Assembly: GCA_049522195.1 (NCBI GenBank)
Contig: JBEKOB010000009.1
Span: 4,076 to 68,075, forward strand
Direction of reading: 5' to 3'
Source: UBA9647 sp049522195
GTDB taxonomy: Bacteria; Bacteroidota; Ignavibacteria; UBA10030
Length of the DNA stretch: 64,000 nt
The notes under the pieces were generated by a model. The model saw nothing but the letters and a program-made list of their open reading frames with translations, had not been told where the DNA came from and did no database searches. The translations under genes and the position numbers were made by a program. Shown here piece by piece: positions 1 to 7,261 of the stretch. Each line of letters starts with the position of its first letter. The stretch's first letter is position 1.

Positions 1-66
1 AGACTATAACACCGTGATCACGGAACTAGTTTCCCTACTGGAGGGGATGAAAGGTCCGCACTGCAA

Positions 67-270
67 TCAGGAGGAAACCGATGCAGGCGCTTCCGGGACG
101 ATCACCCAGGCAATGATATACCCGACAATAAACGGTATGATGCCGGTGACGATACAACCAAGGACCGTAGCAAGCCTTACCACTGTCGGATCGACATTCA
201 GGTATTCACCCAATCCTCCACAAAGACCAGCAATCTTCTTGTCCGTATGGGATCGATATAGTCGTTTCAT
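67..270 (-). CDS. PspC-domain membrane protein
   Basis: Small protein of 67 residues. The N-terminus (MKRLYRSHTDKKIAGLCGG) is the classic opening of PspC-domain proteins, followed by a short loop (EYLNVDPTVVR) and one long hydrophobic stretch (about residues 32-58). PspC proteins sit in the inner membrane and belong to envelope-stress responses. The start at 270 is chosen over the upstream in-frame ATG at 297 because TCCTTGGAG lies just before it and because family members begin here. It lies 16 bases downstream of the DUF4097 gene on the same strand; PspC and DUF4097 proteins often occur together, so a shared transcript is likely. No other phage-shock gene is visible. Confidence 0.88.
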   Translation of the reverse strand: MKRLYRSHTDKKIAGLCGGLGEYLNVDPTVVRLATVLGCIVTGIIPFIVGYIIAWVIVPEAPASVSS

Positions 271-286
271 GGTTTCTCCAAGGATG

Positions 287-1090
287 TTATCGCTCAATCA
301 GCCGTACTTCACCCCGGTCCGTTTTTATGCGCAGCAGAGGTCCTCCTCCATTGATTGATGTCTGCATGTCGTACCCTCTGCGTCTGCCGTTGCCGCGATC
401 TCGCACGCGCTCGAAATCTGAAGTCAGTTGTGCGTGCCTCCCCAGATTCGCCTCAAGATCAAAGCCCTTCCCCTTGGGAATGCTTATTTCAATTTCGCCT
501 TTATATGTCTCCACCCTCGACCGTTCCATCAGATTCAAAAATCCGACTTTTGCCTCCCCTTTGTACGTCTTCAGGTCGAGGGCACCGGAGAGCCGACCGA
601 TAGCAACGTCGCCTTTATAGGTGTCGAGATCCACATCTCCCTGGAGGTCGTCGATCGTCGTCTTCGACTTGTAGTCCTTGATCGTCACCCGGGTTGTCCT
701 CGGAACCTTGATCGTGTAATGGACAAATGGAAGCGCGTCCGAGTTATCGCCGAACAAACCGAGGAATCCATGATGCCTTCGCCTGGCACGATCATAATCG
801 GTCTTGATGTGCGCGGAACTCGACGATAGGTCGACCCGGATTTCCGTATCCTGAACTTGTTCACGCGCGTCGCGATCACCTCCATCCGCTTCAATCACTG
901 CATGAATATCGATTTCCGATTTGTCCCACGGGAGGATGTCAATGCTTCCTTTGTACGTGTCAACGTAGATTCGGCCTTTCGGCCCAAAAGACCCTGACTT
1001 GTTAACCTCCCGCGTATCCTGCGCAAACACGGACGAGACAAGAGCCAGGGCGAGAATCAGAACTGGGAAAAGAAGATTCGACGTTTTCAT
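287..1090 (-). CDS. Exported DUF4097-type beta-strand repeat protein
   Basis: 267 residues from the start at 1090, which begins directly with a signal peptide (MKTSNLLFPVLILALALVSS, cleavage after FAQ). An in-frame ATG at 1132 would add 14 residues in front of the signal peptide and is less likely. The mature part carries repeated short strands of the type 'VDTYKGxxxI' (VDTYKGSIDIL, LDTYKGDVAIG, LKTYKGEAKVG, VETYKGEIEIS), the hallmark of the DUF4097 right-handed beta-helix-like family. The function of the family is unknown. The protein is probably periplasmic or surface-exposed. It lies directly upstream of the PspC gene, supporting an envelope-related role. Confidence 0.8.
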   Translation of the reverse strand: MKTSNLLFPVLILALALVSSVFAQDTREVNKSGSFGPKGRIYVDTYKGSIDILPWDKSEIDIHAVIEADGGDRDAREQVQDTEIRVDLSSSSAHIKTDYDRARRRHHGFLGLFGDNSDALPFVHYTIKVPRTTRVTIKDYKSKTTIDDLQGDVDLDTYKGDVAIGRLSGALDLKTYKGEAKVGFLNLMERSRVETYKGEIEISIPKGKGFDLEANLGRHAQLTSDFERVRDRGNGRRRGYDMQTSINGGGPLLRIKTDRGEVRLIER

Positions 1091-1210
1091 CGGGAGGAGT
1101 CCTTCACTGTCAGGAAATGAGGAGTAAAGCATACGTCTCCCTACGAGTTCGGAACAATGGAAGTTTCACATCAGACCGCCAGGATTTGGGAGAGAGCGAT
1201 GAAAACGGAG

Positions 1211-1690
1211 TCAGAATTTCAGGTCTTTGCCCGTCCTGAGTTTCGTGATATAAATAATCTGACCGACATGAAGAGCGAAATGTTCGAGGACGACCGAGAG
1301 GACTTCAAAGATGGACCTGTCACGATCCTGAATTCTGGTTTTGTCGAGGAGGCGCGCCGGATCGAGCCGGGCCAGCGTCCGATCCGTCTCAAGAAGCGCA
1401 TCGTTCAATCTGCGGAGGAGGTCATCTTTCGAAATCTGCTGGCGCTCAGAGAATTCGTGCGGTTTGTTCCTGGTATCCGGAGCCCCACCGATTCCCGCCA
1501 GAACGAATTGGTTCAGGTTTCCTGTGAGATGCAACAAAAGGTTGCCAACGCTGTTGTTGGTTTCATGCTCCCGCCACCAGATGTCGTTGTTCGAGAGCTC
1601 TTCCACGCAGCACTGAAGGCGCGGCCCGTAGTGGCTCAAGAGTCGAAACCGGCACCATTCGATATATGATTTTCCCAGGTCGTCACTCAT
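1211..1690 (-). CDS. DinB/DUF1572-like four-helix protein
   Basis: 159 residues with no signal peptide. The pattern (early WWREHETNNSVGNLLLHLTGNL and late VLEHFALHVGQIIYITKLRTGKD) matches the DinB/YfiT-like superfamily, with His residues spaced like the metal-binding triad: H42, one near H54, and the HFALHVGQ pair near the C-terminus. Such proteins are metal-dependent enzymes of varied or unknown substrate, often thiol S-transferases. The ATG at 1690 overlaps the 3' end of the release-factor gene (AATGAGTGA), so the two are translationally coupled. The substrate cannot be told from the sequence. Confidence 0.72.
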   Translation of the reverse strand: MSDDLGKSYIEWCRFRLLSHYGPRLQCCVEELSNNDIWWREHETNNSVGNLLLHLTGNLNQFVLAGIGGAPDTRNKPHEFSERQQISKDDLLRRLNDALLETDRTLARLDPARLLDKTRIQDRDRSIFEVLSVVLEHFALHVGQIIYITKLRTGKDLKF

Positions 1691-2114
1691 TGCTCAGATC
1701 TACCCTCCTCATTTGTTTCTTTTTGCTGTGTTTCTTCTTTGCCTGAACCCGACGCTCCTTTGAACCGCGAGTAGGCGCTGTCTTGACCCGTTTCTTTCTG
1801 ACTCGTAATGCTGAACGCAGGAGAACCGCGAGTTTTTCGATGACGATCTGCTTGTTTTCCCACTGACTTCTCGACTTCTGGGAACTGATATGCAGAATTC
1901 CTTCCGCATCAATTCTCGAAGCCAGAACCGACAGGATAATGTTTTTCTGGTCGTCACTCAACGATGGCGAGTGGGCAACATCAAACATCAGCTCAACGCG
2001 CGTTTCCAGTTTGTTTACATTTTGTCCCCCGGGTCCTCCGCTGCGTGAAGTGCGAAATCGCAACTCCGCAGGTGGGATGTTGACCAGGGGATGTATGTGG
2101 TGGACCGAGTTCAC
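1683..2114 (-). CDS. arfB: Peptidyl-tRNA hydrolase ArfB (ribosome rescue)
   Basis: 143 residues. It carries the GGQ hydrolysis motif in the context RTSRSGGPGGQNVNK (about residues 23-37) followed by a basic C-terminal tail (RVQAKKKHSKKKQMRR), the organisation of ArfB/YaeJ. These proteins enter stalled ribosomes through the tail in the mRNA channel and release the nascent chain with the GGQ loop. It lacks the codon-recognition domains of RF1/RF2 (length about 140 versus 360), so it is not a normal release factor. The start is GTG at 2114 with only a weak ribosome binding site. The stop overlaps the DinB-like gene by 8 bases. Confidence 0.9.
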   Translation of the reverse strand: MNSVHHIHPLVNIPPAELRFRTSRSGGPGGQNVNKLETRVELMFDVAHSPSLSDDQKNIILSVLASRIDAEGILHISSQKSRSQWENKQIVIEKLAVLLRSALRVRKKRVKTAPTRGSKERRVQAKKKHSKKKQMRRVDLSNE

Positions 2115-2142
2115 TGAGCGATATTCTCGAGGTTTGGCATGT

Positions 2143-4167
2143 TTAATGTGAGGCCATATTCCGGCCTAAATGCAGGTTGAACCATGCTATCATACGTTGA
2201 CCGATATCCTGAATGAATTTTGGCTCCTGGGGGCCGTGGGGCGTGCGCGGATAGACGATCATCTCCGTGGGACAACCTTGACGGCGAAGGGCATGGTAGA
2301 ATTCGTATCCCTGCGACGTCGGCACACGAACATCACTCAAGCCGTGAATGACCTGCGTCGGAGTTGTGACTCCTTTCACGTTGAACACAGCTGAATGCTT
2401 GATGTACGCGGCCTGGCGATCCCAGAACTCACCTCCGAAATACGAGGGAAGAAAACTCAAGATGTCAGATGTCCCCGTGAAGCTGACAAGGTCGGTGACG
2501 CCTGCACCGACACTCGCCGCTTTGAATCGCTTCGTGCGCGTCACTGTGAACGATGTCATGTAACCACCGTAACTCCAGCCGCAGATGATCAGACTGTCCG
2601 GGTGAGCAATTCCCATGGCGATCACCTTGTCGACTCCCGACTGGTCGTCTTCGTAGTCCCCGAAGCCCCAATCATTGATGTTGCCCCGCCGGAACTCAGC
2701 ACCATACCCGCTGCTTCCCCGCGGGTTTGGACGAAGGACAGCATACCCTTGCTGCGCGAGAGCCTGAATCGGATAGATACTTCCGGCCGCGGTGTAGGTT
2801 TGTGTATAGACGCCAGCCGGACCACCATGCACATTGAGTATGAGAGGATATTTTCTCCCTTTCTCGTAGTTCATCGGATACGTCAGGAGACCTTCGATCT
2901 CTTTTCCGTCACTCGACTTCCAACGGATGACTTCTGTTTTCGCAATCGGCAACTTTGGGACATCTGCGTAGACCTGAGTGAGCTTCTTTGGCTCAAATGT
3001 TTTCACGCTGGCGACATGGATTTCCGGAGGTGCTTCGCACGATTGATAGATGAATGCGATCATGCTTCCTTCTGCATCGAATGATGCACCAGAGAAATTG
3101 CCTTCACCAGTCGTCACGATTCTTGGTTTCGAACCATCAAGAGGAACGCACAACACCCGGTTCACCGTTCGATCCGTTTCGGTCACAAATACCGCTTTCC
3201 CATCGCCTGACCAGGCCACGATTCCGAAACTCCGGTCCGGTGTTTCGGCAAGTTTTTTCGGTTCGCCGCCCCCCGAAGGAATAACGTAGAGATCGTAAGC
3301 TTGTGCCCAACTTGTATTTCCATTGTCCGATGCAAACGCGATCCACTTGCCGTCGGGCGAGTAAAGGGGCGACGAGTCCGATCCTTTCCATTTGACCAAA
3401 GGCTTCACAGCTCCGCTATCCGAAGGGACAGTGGATATGTCGGTCGTCGGCCAGTCATCAACCGAAGGGGTTTGCTGATGCGCAAAGACGATCGTATTGC
3501 CATCGGGAGCCCAGTTGAATGAGGTGATGTGGAAACTTCCGTGTGTGAGTTGCTTGACCTTTCTCTTTCCTTGTGCGTCCGCAGCTACGGGGATGGTGTA
3601 GAGGTGAAAGTACTTGAGAATGGCATCCTCAACGATCATGTCACGTTTCTCTTTTTTCGCCTTTTCTTCCTGTTCAGTATCAGGATCGCTCATTGTAAAA
3701 GCGATGCGTTTGGAGTCCAGCGACCATGCGTAGGAGTTCACACCAGGCTTGGCTTCTGTCAATTGCTCGGCCTCTCCTCCGGTCATCCTCATCATCCAGA
3801 CCTGGTTCTTTCCGGTTGATCCGCGGGAGGAAAGAAACGCAAGACATTTTCCGTCGGGAGAAAATGACGGATTTGTACACGATTTCTCGCCATACGTAAA
3901 CTGATAGTCAGATTTACTATCCACCGACACGACCCAAATATGCGTCAGGAACTCCGATTTCTCCCCTTCCATCATCGGCATTGATACGGTGTAGGCAATC
4001 CACTTCCCGTCCGGCGAAAGTGACGTTCCTCCAATGCGCTTGATCCTGATCATGACCTCAGGAGTCCACCCTTTTGGGGCCTCCTGGGAGAAGGCAAGTT
4101 CGGCAACCAGAAAAGTGAAAAGAAGAATCGCACAAAATCTCTGGAAAAGGCGTGGCGAGTAAGTCAT
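2143..4167 (-). CDS. Secreted S9-family prolyl oligopeptidase-like peptidase
   Basis: 674 residues with an N-terminal signal peptide (MTYSPRLFQRFCAILLFTF..., cleavage near FSQ). Residues about 40-400 form a beta-propeller with several WD40/TolB-like blades (SLSPDGKWIAY, SFSPDGKCLAFLSS, YSPDGKWIAFASD). The C-terminal alpha/beta hydrolase has GWSYGGY with the nucleophile Ser532, an Asp in LSDVRVP and a His in RTPHGPQ. It is an exported acylaminoacyl-/dipeptidyl-type serine peptidase cutting short peptides. The start has a strong SD (GAAGGAGG, 5 bases before ATG). It heads a minus-strand region rich in peptide-use genes. Exact specificity is not visible. Confidence 0.9.
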   Translation of the reverse strand: MTYSPRLFQRFCAILLFTFLVAELAFSQEAPKGWTPEVMIRIKRIGGTSLSPDGKWIAYTVSMPMMEGEKSEFLTHIWVVSVDSKSDYQFTYGEKSCTNPSFSPDGKCLAFLSSRGSTGKNQVWMMRMTGGEAEQLTEAKPGVNSYAWSLDSKRIAFTMSDPDTEQEEKAKKEKRDMIVEDAILKYFHLYTIPVAADAQGKRKVKQLTHGSFHITSFNWAPDGNTIVFAHQQTPSVDDWPTTDISTVPSDSGAVKPLVKWKGSDSSPLYSPDGKWIAFASDNGNTSWAQAYDLYVIPSGGGEPKKLAETPDRSFGIVAWSGDGKAVFVTETDRTVNRVLCVPLDGSKPRIVTTGEGNFSGASFDAEGSMIAFIYQSCEAPPEIHVASVKTFEPKKLTQVYADVPKLPIAKTEVIRWKSSDGKEIEGLLTYPMNYEKGRKYPLILNVHGGPAGVYTQTYTAAGSIYPIQALAQQGYAVLRPNPRGSSGYGAEFRRGNINDWGFGDYEDDQSGVDKVIAMGIAHPDSLIICGWSYGGYMTSFTVTRTKRFKAASVGAGVTDLVSFTGTSDILSFLPSYFGGEFWDRQAAYIKHSAVFNVKGVTTPTQVIHGLSDVRVPTSQGYEFYHALRRQGCPTEMIVYPRTPHGPQEPKFIQDIGQRMIAWFNLHLGRNMASH

Positions 4168-4359
4168 CGAAGCCTCCTTCGTTGGACGGTGGAACTGAGA
4201 ATGAATGTAACGAAAGCTTGATAGAACCGAAAGAAGAGGGCCAGTCAGGGGAACAAAATGGAAGAAGGGGCCGAAGTATCTGTCCCTGGCGGAACATCCG
4301 CGTTCATCGCCTACGGGTGATTGCGTGCTGCCGATGGGTTGAATTCCTAGATCGAGTAG

Positions 4360-5325
4360 TCAGACGATCAGAAGCTTGCCATCACGCATGATCATCCTGT
4401 CGTCGAACCAGACCGTAGGACTCTTGACGAGGCCGTCAAGATGACTGGCGACGCGAACGTTTCCACCCATGGACTTATTGTCGCCGAACGCGATGTGGAT
4501 GGTCCCCATGACCTTCTCGTCTTCGATGATCAACCCTGTGAGAATAGCTTTATCGTTGGTCCCGATGCCAAACTCCGCAACGTTTCGCGCATCATTTCCG
4601 TGGGGCTCGAGCAACGCGAGGAGGCGCGCAGCTTCTGCTCCACCCTTGATATCGGTTGCGTAACCATCTTTCACCGTCATCGTGATAGGATCATTCACCA
4701 TTCCGACCCCGGCCATCGATCCGTCGACCACAACGATCCCCTGCGATTGACCTTCGAGTGGAGCCAGGTACGATTCACCTGTCGGGAGGTTTCCCCAGAG
4801 TCCTTTCTCACGAAAGAGCCCGGAGCTCGCATGGGCTTCCCGACCTTTGATCGGCATCGTGATATCGGTTCCACCCGGTGCTTTGACGCGGACGACGGAC
4901 GTTTTTTCCATCTCGCGGCACAGACGAAATGTTCGCTCCGCGATCTTGTTATAATCCGCGTTCATGCAGCGAACCATGATTTCTTCGGTGACCCCAGGAA
5001 GGGTTGCGACTCGAACTCCTTTCGCGCTTGCCGCGCGTCGCGAGTCAGTATGCGTCAATGACTTGGAGGTCGGACAAAGCACCACGTCCACCATCTTCAT
5101 CAGTTCGGCAACCTCGGCGGGTGGTTCCTCCCCATTTGTTTTCCGTGGGAGCATCTCGACGATCATGACTTCGGTCCCCAGATCCTTTGCGGCCTTCCAG
5201 AGAGCATACCCGATCGTCCGGAGCGGTTCGTCCGTAACAATCAGAACCCTTTCACCGGGCTTGGAGCCCATGCAATCGCGAACGGCGATCTGCGCGGCGG
5301 AATAGAGTTGGGCTGAGATGTTCAT
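4360..5325 (-). CDS. M29-type (thermophilic) aminopeptidase
   Basis: 321 residues without a signal peptide. The sequence follows the M29 aminopeptidase pattern: an N-terminal Rossmann-like part (GERVLIVTDEP, VDVVLCPTSKSLTHT) and a C-terminal catalytic part with conserved acidic and His residues in NVAEFGIGTN, GTIHIAFGDN and ASHLDGLV. These are cytoplasmic metal-dependent aminopeptidases of broad specificity. At 321 residues it is shorter than typical AmpS/AmpT (about 410), matching the shorter 'leucyl aminopeptidase (aminopeptidase T)' subgroup common in environmental genomes. The 192 bases between it and the S9 peptidase (4168-4359) show no gene. Confidence 0.85.
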   Translation of the reverse strand: MNISAQLYSAAQIAVRDCMGSKPGERVLIVTDEPLRTIGYALWKAAKDLGTEVMIVEMLPRKTNGEEPPAEVAELMKMVDVVLCPTSKSLTHTDSRRAASAKGVRVATLPGVTEEIMVRCMNADYNKIAERTFRLCREMEKTSVVRVKAPGGTDITMPIKGREAHASSGLFREKGLWGNLPTGESYLAPLEGQSQGIVVVDGSMAGVGMVNDPITMTVKDGYATDIKGGAEAARLLALLEPHGNDARNVAEFGIGTNDKAILTGLIIEDEKVMGTIHIAFGDNKSMGGNVRVASHLDGLVKSPTVWFDDRMIMRDGKLLIV

Positions 5326-5353
5326 CGTAGTGCTCTGTGGTAATGCGCAAGAA

Positions 5354-5381
5354 GTGAGACGTGAGAGGTGAGATGTGGGGC
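5354..5381 (+). repeat. Heptamer array, left arm (GTGAGAN)
   Basis: Four consecutive 7-base words read on the plus strand: GTGAGAC, GTGAGAG, GTGAGAT, GTGGGGC. The array ends 7 bases before the 3' end of the four-helix-bundle gene. The same word appears in the opposite orientation on the other side of that gene (5774-5801), so the gene is enclosed by inverted arrays. Confidence 0.85.
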
Positions 5382-5387
5382 TCTCGC

Positions 5388-5762
5388 CTAGCTTTCCTTC
5401 TTGAATCGGATGAGCCCGCTCAGCAAGCCGTCAACTTGGTTTAATTGATTCAGCACGCGAGACATTTGTGTCGAATCCAACAGATTGAGGACCTTGCAGA
5501 GTTCAAGCTGTGTATCAAGTTCGCTGAGTGATCCGCGTGCTATTGAGTAGAACTGAATAGATTCCTTTTTGCTCTGTCTCGCAGCACCCTCCGCGATGTT
5601 GCTTGGGACTGATATCGCTGCCCTCCGCATCTGAGACACGAGTCCAAATCGCTCCTCTGCAGGGAGTGAAGCGGTGGCTTCGTAGACCATTTTCACGAGA
5701 ATAATTGCTTCCTTCCAGGCGTTAAGCTTCTTGTGTGCTTTTTCCACAGTATCCACCTTCAA
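5388..5762 (-). CDS. Four-helix-bundle protein (23S rRNA IVP/S23 family)
   Basis: 124 residues. The core HKKLNAWKEAIILV, FGLVSQMRRAAISVPSNIAEG and GSLSELDTQLEL is diagnostic of the four-helix-bundle family first found as open frames in intervening sequences of 23S rRNA and related to the accessory protein of diversity-generating retroelements. The biochemical role is unknown; members form pentameric barrels with a positive face that may bind nucleic acid. The start is TTG at 5762; the nearby ATG at 5770 is out of frame, and GTG codons at residues 3 and 6 are alternatives. There is no rRNA gene here, so it is a stand-alone copy. It is flanked by inverted arrays of GTGAGAN-like heptamers. Confidence 0.88.
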   Translation of the reverse strand: MKVDTVEKAHKKLNAWKEAIILVKMVYEATASLPAEERFGLVSQMRRAAISVPSNIAEGAARQSKKESIQFYSIARGSLSELDTQLELCKVLNLLDSTQMSRVLNQLNQVDGLLSGLIRFKKES

Positions 5763-5773
5763 AAGGTCATTCC

Positions 5774-5801
5774 ATCTAACATCTCACTTCTCCCTTCTCA
5801 C
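5774..5801 (-). repeat. Heptamer array, right arm (inverted GTGAGAN)
   Basis: Read on the minus strand the four words are GTGAGAA, GGGAGAA, GTGAGAT, GTTAGAT. It is the inverted counterpart of the array at 5354-5381, starting 12 bases upstream of the four-helix-bundle start codon. Confidence 0.85.
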
Positions 5802-5832
5802 GCTTTTCCGAATACCGTCTTTCGCTGACGAT

Positions 5833-7134
5833 TCATTTCCCTCCGGCTTTGATTGTTTCTAATCCATGGGCATTTGGCCCGCTTTCGTTGCGGCGGAGCA
5901 GGAAGGCAAAGAGGAAACCAAAGAGTCCAAGCGAAGAGAAGATCCACATGCCGAGCGAATAGCCACCAGGGTTCGTCGCACTTGCACCTGTATAATCATT
6001 TGCCCAGCCAATGAGGAAATTGAATCCGGCGAGGCCAATGTTTTGTATCAAGGTCATTAACCCATACGCCGTTCCAAGCTTCGACTGATCGACGAGGTAA
6101 CTGACAGACGGCCACATGATGGCAGGGATGAGCGAGAATGCTACTCCCATCATCGCCATCGGGACAAAGAGAGAGATGTGCGTATAGGCCATGATCAGAT
6201 AGACAGGCGTCAACAGAATTGAGCCAAACATCATGAACAACGATCGTTTCCCGACACGATCGACAAGCAGGCCGAAAAGCGGTGTCGCAACCATAGCAAA
6301 CGCCGTCAACATACTCGAGAGGAAGCCGCCCATTTCGCGGGAGGTGCCATGGGCTTCAATGAAGAATTTGACCGCGAATGTCTGGAATGGGAAAATACCA
6401 GAGTAAAACGTGATGCAGAGTGCTACGATATACCAGTAGGATGTCCCGAAATTGAACACGTCCCGCCATTTTACTTTGTCAGTTTCACCAGCCACACCAA
6501 TCTGATACTTTTCTTCTGCACGGCTTTCAAGGATCCAGTAGATAAGCGCCCCGATCACGCACACCACACCAAACACAATGGTGATCAGGAGGGGGCCACG
6601 CCAGTGCTCATAGTAGCTCGCTGCCCACGAGGGAGAATTCAGAGCAGCAAATGAACCGAGGCGGGCAATCGTGAGATTGATACCGAAGGCAAAGCTGAGT
6701 TCCTTCCCCTTGAACCATTTGGCGATGGCAGTTGTGACGGCCACGATCAGTGATTCAGCCCCAAGCCCGAACACAAGCCGGCCCGCGGCCATGACTGTCA
6801 GCGTATCACTCAGAGCCGTGATGACTGCTCCGAGCAGACAGAGCACTGCAAAGATGAACGTCGATTTCTTCGTCCCCAGCCTGTCGATGATAAACCCGCC
6901 GATCAAGACCATGAAGATATTCGGGACGCTGTAGATTCCCTGGAGCAACCCGATATCCGAGTCGGTAAAGTGCAGCTGTTTCACAAGAACATCCGCCAGT
7001 GGACTGATAGCGTCATAAATATAGTAATTGCCGAACATCGCCAGACTGATGAACACCAGCACAATCCAGCGAACGAGGCGAGGTGGTTGAGGTTTGGAAG
7101 ATCCTCCGGCAAGAAATGGGTTAGGTTCTGTCAT
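5833..7134 (-). CDS. MFS transporter
   Basis: 433 residues with about 12 hydrophobic helices and the major-facilitator signature between helices 2 and 3 (GGFIIDRLGTKKSTF) and its counterpart in the second half (FGLLVDRVGKRSLFM). It lies in the inner membrane and moves a small solute, probably with protons or another ion. The substrate cannot be read from the sequence. The neighbours (two peptidases, a dipeptidase and an OPT transporter) suggest a link to peptide or amino-acid use, but this is only context. ATG at 7134. The upstream 127 bases before pepD hold an inverted heptamer array. Confidence 0.85.
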   Translation of the reverse strand: MTEPNPFLAGGSSKPQPPRLVRWIVLVFISLAMFGNYYIYDAISPLADVLVKQLHFTDSDIGLLQGIYSVPNIFMVLIGGFIIDRLGTKKSTFIFAVLCLLGAVITALSDTLTVMAAGRLVFGLGAESLIVAVTTAIAKWFKGKELSFAFGINLTIARLGSFAALNSPSWAASYYEHWRGPLLITIVFGVVCVIGALIYWILESRAEEKYQIGVAGETDKVKWRDVFNFGTSYWYIVALCITFYSGIFPFQTFAVKFFIEAHGTSREMGGFLSSMLTAFAMVATPLFGLLVDRVGKRSLFMMFGSILLTPVYLIMAYTHISLFVPMAMMGVAFSLIPAIMWPSVSYLVDQSKLGTAYGLMTLIQNIGLAGFNFLIGWANDYTGASATNPGGYSLGMWIFSSLGLFGFLFAFLLRRNESGPNAHGLETIKAGGK

Positions 7135-7187
7135 AGCCTGAGTTTAAGAAATGGGGAGTGTGTAAAATGAGATGAAGGAGCAAGATC

Positions 7188-7259
7188 GTGAGACGTGAAA
7201 CGTAAAAAGTAAGACGGGAAACGATTGCCTCGTCTCCCGTCTACCATCTCACTTCTACT
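7188..7259. repeat. Gene-less inverted heptamer array (GTGAGAC)
   Basis: The left arm reads GTGAGAC, GTGAAAC, GTAAAAA, GTAAGAC, GGGAAAC (7188-7222). After a 9-base spacer comes the right arm GTCTCCC, GTCTACC, ATCTCAC, TTCTACT (7232-7259), which is the same word on the other strand. The word matches the arms around the four-helix-bundle gene. The array ends 2 bases before the pepD stop codon and could also act as a transcript-end hairpin. Confidence 0.8.
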
Positions 7260-7261
7260 CT

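Noticed and set aside
12..23. Perfect 12-base palindrome CCGTGATCACGG near the left edge
   Set aside because: Short, close to the edge and without a gene start beside it; such palindromes occur by chance in 64 kb.
1157..1669. 170-codon open frame on the plus strand
   Set aside because: Lies entirely opposite the DinB-like gene, has no family resemblance and no ribosome binding site; shadow frame.
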